Positions 18,841-26,981 of a stretch of 64,000 bases of DNA are shown in pieces. A model generated the notes under the pieces. It worked only from the letters and a program-made list of their open reading frames with translations. It made no database searches and had not been told where the DNA came from. Positions within the stretch are counted from its first letter, which is position 1, and each line of letters starts with the position of its first letter. The stretch lies in contig JADJSY010000005.1 of assembly GCA_016711435.1 (NCBI GenBank), forward strand, positions 186,001 through 250,000, written 5' to 3'. The stretch is from Lewinellaceae bacterium (GTDB taxonomy: Bacteria > Bacteroidota > Bacteroidia > Chitinophagales > Saprospiraceae). The position numbers and the translations under genes are program-made.

Positions 18841-19887
18841 ATGAATCAAAAATATACTTATCTGTTGTCTTGCTGTTTGTTGTTGGCCGGTGTTGCATTT
18901 GCAGGTAACCCGGATCGGCAGGGCGAAGCAGGCGCCAACCAGCTGCTCATCAACCCTTGGGCACGCAGCGCAGGGTTGCACTCCCTGAATACTTCTTATG
19001 TCTCCGGGGCAGAAGCCATGTACCTGAATGTTGCCGGTCTGTCGCGTATCAAAAAAACGCAGATTAACCTGAGTCATGCCCGCTACATTGCCGATATTAA
19101 TATGAATGCCCTGGCTTTCGGGCAACGTATCGGCTCAGGTGGCGGCGCATTTGGCATCTCTTTGGTATCGATGGACCTGGGGGAATTTCTCTCGACAACA
19201 GAAAATATTCCCGGCGGCACCGGCGCTACATTCAGCCCGTCCTATTTCAATATGGGGCTGTCCTATTCTCATTTGTTCGCCAATAAAGTTTCCGTAGGCG
19301 TTACGTTTAAATTTGTCAATGAATCCATCAGCAACGTGGGCGCGCGGGCTATGGCTTTGGACGCCGGCGTACAGTATGTAACGGGTGAAAATGACAACTT
19401 CAAATTTGGCATTTCCCTGCGCAATGTGGGGTCGAAAATGCGTTTTGTCGGGGAGGGCCTTTCCAAACCGGCCGCAAATCCAGGCCCAACCTTTGAATAT
19501 CCTATTACCTATTACGAGCGTTCCGCAGCGTATGAATTGCCATCCCAGTTGAATATCGGATTCTCCCGAGACTTCCTGTTCGGCAAAACCAGCCGCCTGT
19601 CGGTTCTTGGCAACTTTACCTCCAATGCCTTCTCCCGCGACCAGGTAGGTGGCGGCCTGGAGTTCGCTTTAGGTCAGAATTTTGCCCTGCGTGGAGCCTA
19701 TAAAACAGAATTAGGCGTAGCCGTCGGCAGTACGGAAGCAACGCTCGATAACGGTATCAGCGCCGGATTCAGCGCATCTGTTCCATTTAAAAAAGGATCG
19801 GACAGCCGCCTGACTTTGGAGTATTCTTACCGCAGTACAAGAATATTTCAGGGTATCCACGGCATCGGCCTGCGGCTCGATTTGTAG
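18841..19887 (+). CDS. PorV/PorQ-family outer-membrane beta-barrel protein
   Basis: The ATG at 18841 gives MNQKYTYLLSCCLLLAGVAFAG, a typical signal peptide; the longer frame adds repeat-derived residues. The mature protein has the PorV/PorQ opening: LLINPWARSAGLHSLNTSYVSGAEAMYLNVAGLSRIKKTQ, followed by alternating beta strands to the end (GIHGIGLRLDL). PorV-like proteins are 14-strand FadL-like barrels; PorV shuttles T9SS cargo from the translocon to the attachment complex. Its position behind a TonB receptor and a sorting-domain protein suggests it serves that cargo. It is 348 residues, near the family norm. It could be a PorV paralogue rather than the core T9SS PorV. Confidence 0.85.
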   Translation: MNQKYTYLLSCCLLLAGVAFAGNPDRQGEAGANQLLINPWARSAGLHSLNTSYVSGAEAMYLNVAGLSRIKKTQINLSHARYIADINMNALAFGQRIGSGGGAFGISLVSMDLGEFLSTTENIPGGTGATFSPSYFNMGLSYSHLFANKVSVGVTFKFVNESISNVGARAMALDAGVQYVTGENDNFKFGISLRNVGSKMRFVGEGLSKPAANPGPTFEYPITYYERSAAYELPSQLNIGFSRDFLFGKTSRLSVLGNFTSNAFSRDQVGGGLEFALGQNFALRGAYKTELGVAVGSTEATLDNGISAGFSASVPFKKGSDSRLTLEYSYRSTRIFQGIHGIGLRLDL

Positions 19888-19928
19888 AAAAGTAGCTCAA
19901 AAGCTTTCCTTTCTCCTAAAAGCTCCCT

Positions 19929-19936
19929 TACCTTTG
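19929..19936 (+). promoter_or_regulatory. Bacteroidota -7 box TACCTTTG immediately upstream of a terminator hairpin
   Basis: TACCTTTG matches TAnnTTTG exactly. A transcript from here would start near 19942 and meet a strong terminator-like hairpin at 19951-19994, so it would be only ~50 nt long unless read through towards greA. Confidence 0.5.
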
Positions 19937-19950
19937 CATTAGAATTTTTT

Positions 19951-19994
19951 ACAGGAACGTTTCTATCTGCCCGATAGAAGCGTTCCTGTTTTTT
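19951..19994 (+). terminator. Strong intrinsic terminator (17-bp stem, T6 tail)
   Basis: ACAGGAACGTTTCTATC (19951-19967), loop TGCCC, and GATAGAAGCGTTCCTGT (19973-19989), with one G-U pair and a TTTTTT tail. It lies 63 bp after the PorV-like gene and probably ends that operon. Confidence 0.85.
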
Positions 19995-20069
19995 AGTCTG
20001 ACTCAATAAACAGAGGTTTATCCTGCCATTGGAGCATGATAAGCCTTTTTTCACTCGCAAACAGAGGAA

Positions 20070-20150
20070 TGTTCAAAAATGTGTGGCACACCTTCATCTG
20101 GACCTTGATTATCAATCAATTACGTGAGGTGTGCCACACTTTTCTGAACA
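20070..20150. repeat. Inverted repeat TGTTCA..GTGTGGCACACCT
   Basis: Arms 20070-20093 and 20127-20150 match at 22 of 24 positions and enclose 33 bp that include GATTATCAATCAATT. The inner part of each arm, GTGTGGCACAC, is itself a palindrome. It completes the 308-bp spacer between the PorV-like gene and greA, which contains no other gene. It could be a small non-autonomous element or a regulator site; I do not recognise it. Confidence 0.6.
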
Positions 20151-20195
20151 CTCCCGCAACCAGAGGAGATTTTTCTAACCTTTAATACCTTCAAT

Positions 20196-20672
20196 ATGGC
20201 AAATTACACCTATCTGACACAAACTGGCTATGATAAGCTCAGAGCAGATTTGGATGAATTAAAAACAACCGGCCGCCAGGAAGCAGCACGCGCGATCGCT
20301 GAAGCACGCTCGCAGGGTGATCTGTCGGAAAATGCCGAATACGATGCAGCAAAAGATGCGCAGGGCTTGTTGGAATTCAAAATCAATGAACTGGAAACGG
20401 TCATGGCCAATGCCCGTATCATAGACGAGACGCTTTTAGACAACTCGAAAGTGGCTATCCTCTCCAATGTGACCATCAAAAACCTGAAAACAGGCAAAGA
20501 AATGACCTATAAACTCGTTTCTGAAACAGAAGCAGATGCGAAACTGATGAAAATTTCCGTCACTTCTCCGATCGGGCAGGGCCTCCTCGGAAAAGTTATC
20601 GGCGAAGTAGCCAAAGTCACCACACCTGCCGGCGCGATGGAATTTGAAGTCGTGGAAATTACTATCGGATAA
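20196..20672 (+). CDS. greA: Transcription elongation factor GreA
   Basis: A 158-residue protein of normal GreA length. Residues 1-75 are the coiled coil (YLTQTGYDKLRADLDELKT), with the tip acidic residues in SQGDLSENAEYDAAKD that coordinate the Mg2+ used for RNA cleavage. Residues 80-158 are the FKBP-like C-terminal domain (SNVTIKNLKTGKEMTYKLVSETEAD, SVTSPIGQGLLGKVIGEVAKVTTPAG). GreA enters the RNA polymerase secondary channel and rescues backtracked complexes. The HIT-family gene follows 322 bp later in the same direction; I recall this pairing in other Bacteroidota. The stop lies next to a repeat-filled spacer. Confidence 0.97.
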   Translation: MANYTYLTQTGYDKLRADLDELKTTGRQEAARAIAEARSQGDLSENAEYDAAKDAQGLLEFKINELETVMANARIIDETLLDNSKVAILSNVTIKNLKTGKEMTYKLVSETEADAKLMKISVTSPIGQGLLGKVIGEVAKVTTPAGAMEFEVVEITIG

Positions 20673-20994
20673 ATGTTATCCGTTATTGGTTATCGGTTAT
20701 CAGGCTGGTAACCCTCAGCCTGATCGAAAACGATAACCAAGCATTACCAGCCTAAAAGTGGTCGGTTATCCGTTATCGTTATCAGGCTGGTAACCTGCCT
20801 GATCGAAAACGATAACCAAGCATTCCAGCCTAAGTGGTCGGTTATCGTTATCAGTTATCTGGCTGGTAACCCTCGGCCAGATCAAAATAAATGACCAAGC
20901 ATTACCAGCCTGATAACTAATAACCGATAACCAATAACTACAATGCCAAGCATTACCACCCCGATAACTGATAACCGATAACCAATAACTGACT
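20673..20994. repeat. Tandem and inverted GGTTATC repeats between greA and the HIT gene
   Basis: The 322-bp spacer holds no gene. About three tandem copies of a 70-85-bp unit occur between 20690 and 20925. Each contains GGTTATC..ATCAGGCTGGTAACC, then GATCGAAAACGATAACCAAG, then CATTACCAGCCTAA. Each unit can fold on itself (CAGGCTGGTAA with TTACCAGCCT). The right end is made of CCGATAACCAATAACT words and finishes four bases before the HIT start codon. Confidence 0.8.
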
Positions 20995-21396
20995 ATGCCA
21001 AGCATTTTCACACGGATCGTCAACGGCGAAATTCCCTGCCACAAAATTGCTGAAACGGAAGACTACCTCGCATTCCTGGATGTGCGCCCACAAGCCAAAG
21101 GACATACGTTGTGCATCACGAAGCAGGAAATCGACTACATTTTTGATGTGGAAGACGAATTATACGCCGGGCTGTGGCTTTTTGCCAAAAAAGTGTCGCA
21201 CGCTGTTAAAAAAGCCGTGCCCTGCAAACGCATCGCCGTGGTCGTGATCGGCGATGAAGTGCGCCACACGCATATACACCTCATTCCTTTTAACAGCCTG
21301 GAAGATGTGCGTTTCACCGGCAGCGCGAAAGTGAACCTGAGCGCCGATGAACTCCGCGATCTGGCTGCCCGTATTGTGGCGGAAATGGCGGAATAA
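20995..21396 (+). CDS. HIT-family nucleotide hydrolase/transferase
   Basis: A 133-residue histidine-triad protein. The N-terminus is FTRIVNGEIPCHKIAET, typical of the Hint/PKCI branch, and the catalytic triad HTHIHLIPF lies near residues 94-102, the usual place. Members hydrolyse adenosine 5'-phosphoramidates and related nucleotides. Length is slightly above the family norm. It sits behind greA in the same orientation, separated by repeats. Confidence 0.92.
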   Translation: MPSIFTRIVNGEIPCHKIAETEDYLAFLDVRPQAKGHTLCITKQEIDYIFDVEDELYAGLWLFAKKVSHAVKKAVPCKRIAVVVIGDEVRHTHIHLIPFNSLEDVRFTGSAKVNLSADELRDLAARIVAEMAE

Positions 21397-21497
21397 AGAG
21401 ATTGTTTGTGGGTTGATAGGTTATAGTTTATGCGAATAATGGGTTGTTTGCGTTAGGGAAAAAATAGATTAGCAACGCTTAAAAGACAAGTTCACGA

Positions 21498-21641
21498 TTT
21501 GACCAACCCCCGCGCTTTAGCCGGGGGAAATGAACGGGACAAACGCAAATGGGTTTTAACCCAAAATGAGTGACTGGGGTTAAAACCGCGCTGGATTGGG
21601 TTTCTTCGATTCCCCCGGCTAAAGCGCGGGGGTTAGTCAAA
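21498..21641. repeat. REP-like long inverted repeat with CCCCCGCGCTTTAGCCGGGGG arms
   Basis: Within the 382-bp spacer between the HIT and GH113-like genes, arms 21498-21528 and 21610-21641 are complementary with one mismatch. Each arm is also an internal hairpin (CCCCCGCGC..GCCGGGGG). Between them, GGGTTTTAACCC and GGGGTTAAAACC form another inner pair. The GC-rich arm differs from the other repeats here and resembles REP-type hairpins common in Bacteroidota and Chlorobi. No gene is seen in this spacer. Confidence 0.75.
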
Positions 21642-21778
21642 AGCATAAGTTGTTTTTTGCGCGTTACTTAAGAACAAAATCGTCTTTTTAAATAGTGATT
21701 TTGCTACTTCTAACCATTTTCGCATATTTCCTGGGTTTATTGAGCAGCCGTCCACAAACCAACACTTCCTCGCCGACT

Positions 21779-22849
21779 ATGAAATTACCTGCTTTCCTCT
21801 TGCTGCCCCTTTTGCTCGCACTCCTTTCTTGCAAACAGCAATCAGGCTCTCAAGCCGCTATGGTGTATCAGCCTGCTGCTGCAACGAACGTCCAACCCGT
21901 GCCCGGTAAGATGAACGGCCTCACCTTCGTAGCTCCGCCCGAACCATTTCCCGAAAATCCGATGCCCGCTGTACAATCAACCGGCGCCTCCTGGATTGCC
22001 GTGGTGCCGTATGCCTTCACCCGGCCTGGCGATGCGAGTGTGCGCTTCGACGAAAACGGCCAGCACTGGTGGGGTGAACGGCCCGCAGGGGCCCGCGAAA
22101 CGATTCGTCTGGCGCATGAAGCGGGTATCAAAGTCATGCTGAAGCCGCAGGTCTGGATTCCGAGGCACTGGACCGGTACGCTCGATTTTGCCACCGATGC
22201 CGAATGGGACAGTTGGGAAGCCGATTACGAGCGCTATATCCTGCGTTTTGCCACTTTGGCCGATTCTGCCGGGGCCGATATGTTTTGTATCGGCACGGAG
22301 TTTCGGAACGCCATCGAAAAACGCCCGCAGTTCTGGAACAGTCTGATCGTCAAAATCAAACAGGTGTACAAAGGCAAACTGACTTACTCCTCCAACTGGG
22401 ATGACTGGGACAAAGTGCCTTTCTGGAAAGAATTAGACTATATCGGTCTTGGCGGCTATTTCCCCCTGGTGGAAGGTACCACACCGGAAGTGGCACAATT
22501 GCAAGCGGCCTGGCAGCCCATCAAGGAACGCCTGCGCACTTACAGCAAACAGCAGGGCAAACCCGTTCTTTTTACCGAATTCGGCTACCTCAGCGTCGAC
22601 GGCAGCGGCTGGCGCAACTGGGAGCTGGAAAGCGGCATCGAAGGCCGCAATATCAACGAACAGGCGCAGGCCAACTGCTTTGAAGCCCTGTTCTCCACTT
22701 TTCAGCCCGAAGAATGGTGGGCCGGCGGCTTTATGTGGAAATGGTTTCCAAATATGCGCGGCCACGAAGGATACCCGGAACGGGATTATACGCCGCAGGG
22801 AAAAGTGGGGGAGGGAACGTTGAAGAAGTGGTATGGAGGAAAGTTGTGA
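21779..22849 (+). CDS. GH113-like glycoside hydrolase lipoprotein
   Basis: The start at 21779 gives MKLPAFLLLPLLLALLSC, a lipoprotein signal with lipobox ALLSC; upstream in-frame codons are less convincing. The ~335-residue mature part is one TIM barrel of the GH113/beta-mannanase-like type: GASWIAVVPYAFTRPGD, the HWWGE segment, VMLKPQVWIPRHWTG, MFCIGTEFRNAIE with the probable acid/base Glu, and VLFTEFGYLSVDG with the probable nucleophile Glu, then a WWAGGFMWKWFP closing strand. It is anchored to a membrane rather than secreted by T9SS. Substrate could be mannan or glucomannan. The stop is next to a partial GTTATC repeat. Confidence 0.85.
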   Translation: MKLPAFLLLPLLLALLSCKQQSGSQAAMVYQPAAATNVQPVPGKMNGLTFVAPPEPFPENPMPAVQSTGASWIAVVPYAFTRPGDASVRFDENGQHWWGERPAGARETIRLAHEAGIKVMLKPQVWIPRHWTGTLDFATDAEWDSWEADYERYILRFATLADSAGADMFCIGTEFRNAIEKRPQFWNSLIVKIKQVYKGKLTYSSNWDDWDKVPFWKELDYIGLGGYFPLVEGTTPEVAQLQAAWQPIKERLRTYSKQQGKPVLFTEFGYLSVDGSGWRNWELESGIEGRNINEQAQANCFEALFSTFQPEEWWAGGFMWKWFPNMRGHEGYPERDYTPQGKVGEGTLKKWYGGKL

Positions 22850-22852
22850 GTT

Positions 22853-22896
22853 ATTGCTTGATTATCAACACAAATAACCAATAACGGGATAACTTC
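22853..22896. repeat. Partial GTTATC-family repeat, minus orientation
   Basis: GATTATCAACACAAATAACC followed by AATAACGGGATAACTT is the reverse complement of the core of the ~78-nt dispersed repeat. It starts four bases after the GH113-like stop and lies upstream of ggt. Confidence 0.7.
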
Positions 22897-22918
22897 TTAA
22901 AAGCACATCCACTCAGAT

Positions 22919-23788
22919 ATGAAACTTTCATTTTTCGCGATTTTGCTTTTCGCTATTCCATGTGCTCTGTTCGCCCAGGATCGCCCGGTCGGTCGTGGTT
23001 TTGCCACCCGTTCCGAGGTGATGGCCCGCAACGGAATGGCCTGTACCAGTCACCCGCTGGCCACCTCGGCGGCTTTGGATATACTGCGCAAAGGCGGTTC
23101 TGCGGTAGATGCCGCGATTGCCGCAAATGCCGTACTGGGCGTGGTAGAACCGCATGTCAACGGCATGGGCGGCGACCTTTACGCGATTGTTTATGAAGCC
23201 AAAACAAAAAAACTGCACGGCCTCAACGGATCGGGCCGTTCGCCCTATACGCTGACGCTTGATACGTTCAAACGACGCGGCATTCAGTATATCCCTGCAC
23301 TCGGGCCTTTGCCGGTTTCAGTGCCTGGCTGTGTGGACGGCTGGTTTACCCTGCACGGAAAATTTGGCAAAAAACCGATGACCGAGGTGTTAAGTTATGC
23401 CATCGGTTATGCGCGCGACGGTTTTGCGGTGGCTGATGAGGCGAGCCATTCCTGGCAGCGCGTAGATGCGATTTACGGTAAATTTCCCAACGTGCGGGAT
23501 GTGTATTTGCCGGACGGGAAAGCGCCGAAACGCGGTGACATATTTCGTAACCCGCAGTTGGCTAATACCTTGGATAAAATTGCCAAAGGTGGCCGCGACG
23601 CATTTTACAAAGGCGATATTGCCCGGGCCATTGACGCTTTTATGAAAAAAAACGGCGGATTCCTGTCCTATCGCGATATGTCGGAACACAGTTCCGAATG
23701 GCTGGAACCCGTTTCTGTCAACTACCGCGGGTACGATGTGTGGGACTTCCACCCAACGGCCAGGGCATTGCCGCCTTGCAAATGCTGA
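22919..23788 (+). pseudogene. ggt: Gamma-glutamyltransferase, N-terminal portion (frameshifted)
   Basis: The ATG at 22919 begins a signal peptide (MKLSFFAILLFAIPCALFAQ). The frame matches gamma-glutamyltransferase: MACTSHPLATSAALDILRKGGSAVDAAIAANAVLGVVEPHVNGMGGD is the family's N-terminal signature. It reads correctly to YDVW (23741-23743) and then turns into HPTARALPPCKC and stops at 23788. The following sequence in the next frame continues the family exactly (LPPNGQGIAALQ), so one base is missing near 23744-23745. GGT hydrolyses or transfers gamma-glutamyl groups, for example from glutathione, in the periplasm. Whether the gene is dead or the base was lost in sequencing cannot be decided here. 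Confidence 0.85.
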
Positions 23789-24618
23789 ACATCCTGGAGG
23801 GTTTTGATTTTTCCAAAACGACGTTCGGTTCGCCCGAACATATCCACCTGTTTGTAGAGGCGAAAAAACTGGCGTTTGAAGACCGCGCCCGCTTTTATGC
23901 CGACCTGGAATATATGGAACCCGGTATTGTCGAACGTTTGCTTTCAAAAGAATACGCCGAACAGCGCCGCAAACTGATCAATCCCGCCCGCGCCGCACAA
24001 ACCGTCGATGCCGGCAATCCCAACCTCAAGGACGGCGACACGATTTACCTGACCGTGGCGGATGGAGAAGGCAATATGGTGTCGCTCATTCAAAGCAATT
24101 TCCGGGGATTCGGCTCCGGTATGGTACCAGACGGACTGGGCTTTATGCTGCAGGACCGGGGGCAATTGTTTACGCTCGAACCTGGCCTGGCGAACTCTTA
24201 CGCGCCGCACAAACGCCCATTTCATACCATTATTCCGGCTTTTGTTACCAAAGACGGCGAACCCTGGATGTCGTTCGGCGTGATGGGCGGTTCTTTTCAA
24301 CCCCTGGGACATACGGAGATACTGATGAATATGATCGACTTCGGCATGAATGCCCAGGAAGCCGGCGATGCGCCGCGCATAGACCACCAGGGCAGCAGCG
24401 AACCGACGGGCGAGCGCATGAAAGACAGCGGCCAGATCACCCTCGAAGACGGTATTCCGTTTGAAACCATCCGCGCCCTCATGCAGCGGGGACACCGCGT
24501 AGGCTGGGCATCACCAGGGAGTTACGGCGGTTATCAGGCCATTCGTTTTGATCCGGTCAGTAAAGTGTATTTCGGGGCATCGGAGAGCCGGAAGGATGGG
24601 CACGCGGCGGGGTTTTAA
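23746..24618 (+). pseudogene. ggt: Gamma-glutamyltransferase, C-terminal portion (frameshifted)
   Basis: Picks up at LPPNGQGIAALQ in the frame one base over. It holds the rest of the enzyme: FVEAKKLAFEDRARFYAD, then the autoprocessing site GDTIYLTVADGEGNMVS, where the Thr of GDT aligns with the nucleophile Thr391 of E. coli GGT. The small-subunit regions RPFHTIIPAFV, GVMGGSFQPLGHTEIL and ASPGSYGGYQAIR follow. All expected catalytic features survive, and no further stops or shifts occur, which argues for a recent event or a sequence error. The two parts together give about 565 residues, the normal length. Confidence 0.85.
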
Positions 24619-24624
24619 TGCAGG

Positions 24625-24714
24625 AATGAGGGATGAGGAATGATTACAGCCACTCAAATGAACCAGATTCCCTTCTTCGAGTGGCTGTAATCATTCCTCA
24701 ATCCTCATCCTCAT
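24625..24714. repeat. Palindrome between convergent genes, GGATGAGGAATGA family
   Basis: GGATGAGG + AATGATTACAGCCACTC (24631-24655) pairs with GAGTGGCTGTAATCATTCCTC and onward (24679-24704), about 25 bp with one mismatch and a 23-nt loop. It fills the spacer between ggt (+) and the EEP gene (-), a natural place for a two-way terminator. Confidence 0.8.
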
Positions 24715-24724
24715 CCTTTGTAAA

Positions 24725-25774
24725 TTAAAATCCCAGCGCCACAAACACCGGGTAATGATCCGAAAAATCGCTGTTACGGCCTACCCGGCAGGAATAGGTG
24801 GTAAAACTTTTTTCAGCCAGGATGTAATCTATCCGCAGCATGGGCAGCACGCCTGCAAAAGTTGTTCCCAAGCCCAGGCCTTTTTCCCGGAAAGTATCGT
24901 CGAGGCCCTCGGACATCATCGCGTACACGTAAGAGTTGGGCGTGTCGTTAAAATCGCCACAGACGATAACCAGGTGTTTACAGGCGGCAATGTGTTCGCG
25001 CAGGCGCAGGGCTTGTTCGGTGCGGACACCCGTGGCGTTGCCTACTTTGTCCAGTACGTTGCCGATGTCGTGCCAGGTCTCCTCTTCATCTAATTCCCCT
25101 TGGCCGATCACCTTTTCGGTCGTCTGGGTCACCCTGTTGGATTGCAGGTGGACGTTGTACAGACGCACTAATTTACCATCAATTCGGATGTCGGCCCAAA
25201 GTGTGGAATTTGCCGTTTTACCGAAAGGAACATCACCGCCGGCCTCAATCGGGTAACGGCTGAGTATGACGGTGCCTTTTTTGAGGTTAAACGTGTGTTC
25301 GTAACCCATTTTTTTGGCGAGCAGGCGGTAAAATTTTCCACTGGTTTCCTGGGTGCAAAACAGGTCGGGATTGCCGTTTTCCTGTAAAAAATGCGCGTAA
25401 GCCGCTACCCGTTTGTCGTACATCGCATCCGTCATTTTGCCATCGCTGAACATTTCGCCGATGTTATGGGTGGCGACCGTCAGCGCGCTTTCCGGAATGG
25501 TGTCTTTCCCAAAATCAAAACCGATAAACCCGGTCACGAACTGCCAGCCCAGCAGTATGATGCCAATATGATAGAAGGCAAAGCGATTGCGCCGCCAGCC
25601 CCACCAAAGCGCGAGCGCTACGTTGCCCAAAAGCAGCCAGGGGAAAGCAGTGCCGAAAAAAGCCAGCCATGCAAACCTGGCAGGATTCACCAACGGACAG
25701 GCATAGGACAACAGGGTAAATGTCACCACTATCGCACTTATGATCCTGAGTGCATGTCTGAATAGAGATTTCAT
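24725..25774 (-). CDS. Membrane-anchored endonuclease/exonuclease/phosphatase (EEP) family protein
   Basis: A 349-residue protein. Residues 1-90 hold about three hydrophobic helices (IISAIVVTFTLLSYACPLV, FAWLAFFGTAFPWLLLGNVALALWWGW, IGIILLGWQFVTGFIGF). An EEP fold follows: TVATHNIGEM (metal Asn), FCTQETSG (metal Glu), YNVHLQSN, VIVCGDFNDTPNS (Asp/Asn pair), MLRIDYILAEK, and the final SDHYPVFVAL His. All catalytic positions of the DNase I/Exo III fold are present. This TM-plus-EEP form is common in Bacteroidota and its substrate is unknown; nuclease or phosphodiesterase are both possible. The gene is convergent with ggt. Confidence 0.88.
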   Translation of the reverse strand: MKSLFRHALRIISAIVVTFTLLSYACPLVNPARFAWLAFFGTAFPWLLLGNVALALWWGWRRNRFAFYHIGIILLGWQFVTGFIGFDFGKDTIPESALTVATHNIGEMFSDGKMTDAMYDKRVAAYAHFLQENGNPDLFCTQETSGKFYRLLAKKMGYEHTFNLKKGTVILSRYPIEAGGDVPFGKTANSTLWADIRIDGKLVRLYNVHLQSNRVTQTTEKVIGQGELDEEETWHDIGNVLDKVGNATGVRTEQALRLREHIAACKHLVIVCGDFNDTPNSYVYAMMSEGLDDTFREKGLGLGTTFAGVLPMLRIDYILAEKSFTTYSCRVGRNSDFSDHYPVFVALGF

Positions 25775-25800
25775 TTTTGCTGTCCGTAGGTTCGGTGTTA

Positions 25801-25929
25801 GTTATCAGTTATTTGTTATCCGTTATCAGTTATCCGTTATCAGGATTGTAACCTTTGGCTAAATTATCTGCTTATGCAAAAGGTTACAATCCTGATAACG
25901 GATAACTGATAACGGATAACTGATAACCA
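25801..25929. repeat. Palindrome with a perfect 42-bp stem, GTTATC family
   Basis: 25815-25856 and 25879-25920 are exactly complementary over 42 bp, with a 22-nt loop. The outer 28 bp are GTTATCCGTTATCAG words, and the inner 14 bp (GGATTGTAACCTTT) are unique to this locus. It lies between a rhomboid gene and the EEP gene, both on the minus strand, next to the rhomboid stop. Confidence 0.9.
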
Positions 25930-25931
25930 AT

Positions 25932-26861
25932 TTATTTCTTGCTGGCTTCGTACAGAAATTCCTTTTCCTCTGCGGTGAGATTTTCGTAGCCCTGTTGTTT
26001 GATTTTATCCAGGATGGCATCTAATTTTTCCTGGAAACTAAGGTCGTTCGTATCGGAAGCCCGGTTGCCTTTGGCGCCGCCGAAAGTTGCTTTCATGGCC
26101 GGTTGCGGGCGGCGTTTGGGCGCTGCCGGATTGCGTTTGGCGGATGAAAACCAACCGCTGATCTTGTCGAGCAGCCGATTGACTGGTACTGCGAGGTCTT
26201 TGCCGTCGCGCAGTTGATAGACGAAAAAAACGCCGAGGGCAAAGCCGCCGAGGTGGGCGATGTGCCCGCCACTGTTGCTGTTGTGCGCAATACCGACCAT
26301 GTCCAGCAGAATCATGACCAGCACGATATATTTTAGTTTTACCTGACCCAGCAGCAGCAGCATTACCCGGTAGTCGGGCGCCAGAATCAGGACGGCGCCT
26401 GCCAGGGCCATTACAGCGCCGGAAGCGCCGAGGGCAAAAGGCACGGGGTAGTGCATCCAGAAATCAGAAACCAGAAACAGTACATTGCCCACCAGACCAC
26501 CCATCAGATATATCGGAAAAACCCGCCGATTGCCGATCAGGTCGCTTGCAATCGTGCCGAACAGGTACAGAAAAATCAGGTTTGTGACGACATGCCAGAA
26601 GTCCTCATGCAGGAACATAGACGTGAAAAATCCCCAGGGATGAAACAGGGCGGTCTGCCATTGGCCCGGCATACAGAAAAAATACAAACCGTCGTCGAAG
26701 TAATCGGGAATGCCATGTCCGCTATTCGCAATCCAGAGCGTCAGTTTAACCAGGTTAACTGCTACAAATACGCCGAAATTGAGGATAGCCAACCGGGTTA
26801 CCATGTTGCCCATCCGAAAGGAATATTTGATGTCGTCCCAAATGGAGCCGAATACTGCCAT
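25932..26861 (-). CDS. Rhomboid-family intramembrane serine protease (with cytoplasmic C-terminal extension)
   Basis: A 309-residue protein with about six membrane helices in residues 30-235. The family landmarks are HEDFWHVVTNLIFLYLFG (L1/H-W region, N in TM2), GASGAVMALAG with the catalytic Ser, and HIAHLGGFALG with the catalytic His. The C-terminal ~80 residues are hydrophilic (RNPAAPKRRPQPAMKATFGG, then SFQEKLDAILDKIKQQGYENLTAEEKEFLYEASKK), a tail often seen on Bacteroidota rhomboids. Rhomboids cleave membrane proteins near helix ends. A second rhomboid gene lies 120 bp upstream on the same strand, so they may be co-transcribed. Confidence 0.92.
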   Translation of the reverse strand: MAVFGSIWDDIKYSFRMGNMVTRLAILNFGVFVAVNLVKLTLWIANSGHGIPDYFDDGLYFFCMPGQWQTALFHPWGFFTSMFLHEDFWHVVTNLIFLYLFGTIASDLIGNRRVFPIYLMGGLVGNVLFLVSDFWMHYPVPFALGASGAVMALAGAVLILAPDYRVMLLLLGQVKLKYIVLVMILLDMVGIAHNSNSGGHIAHLGGFALGVFFVYQLRDGKDLAVPVNRLLDKISGWFSSAKRNPAAPKRRPQPAMKATFGGAKGNRASDTNDLSFQEKLDAILDKIKQQGYENLTAEEKEFLYEASKK

Positions 26862-26866
26862 TTCTG

Positions 26867-26945
26867 CGTAGTTATCTGTTATTAGTTATTGGTTATCAGT
26901 GTTGATAATCAAACACTTGTAAAGAATTTAATCAAAACGCATTGA
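26867..26945. repeat. ~78-nt GTTATC-family dispersed repeat, plus orientation
   Basis: A full-length copy: GTAGTTATCTGTTATTAG, then TTATTGGTTATCAGTG, TTGATAATCAAACACTTG and TAAAGAATTTAATCAAAAC. It lies in the spacer between the two rhomboid genes. No inverted partner is found in the same spacer. Confidence 0.8.
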
Positions 26946-26981
26946 TTTACATTGCCTTTTGCTCTTTGCAATTTTGCCCTT

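Noticed and set aside
20690..20990. CRISPR array, suggested by spaced repeats
   Set aside because: The units are tandem and self-complementary with no unique spacers, and no cas gene is nearby.
20766..21044. Minus-strand frame encoding SYWLSVISYR-type repeats
   Set aside because: It is only the translation of GTTATC words; the same residues appear wherever the repeat lies.
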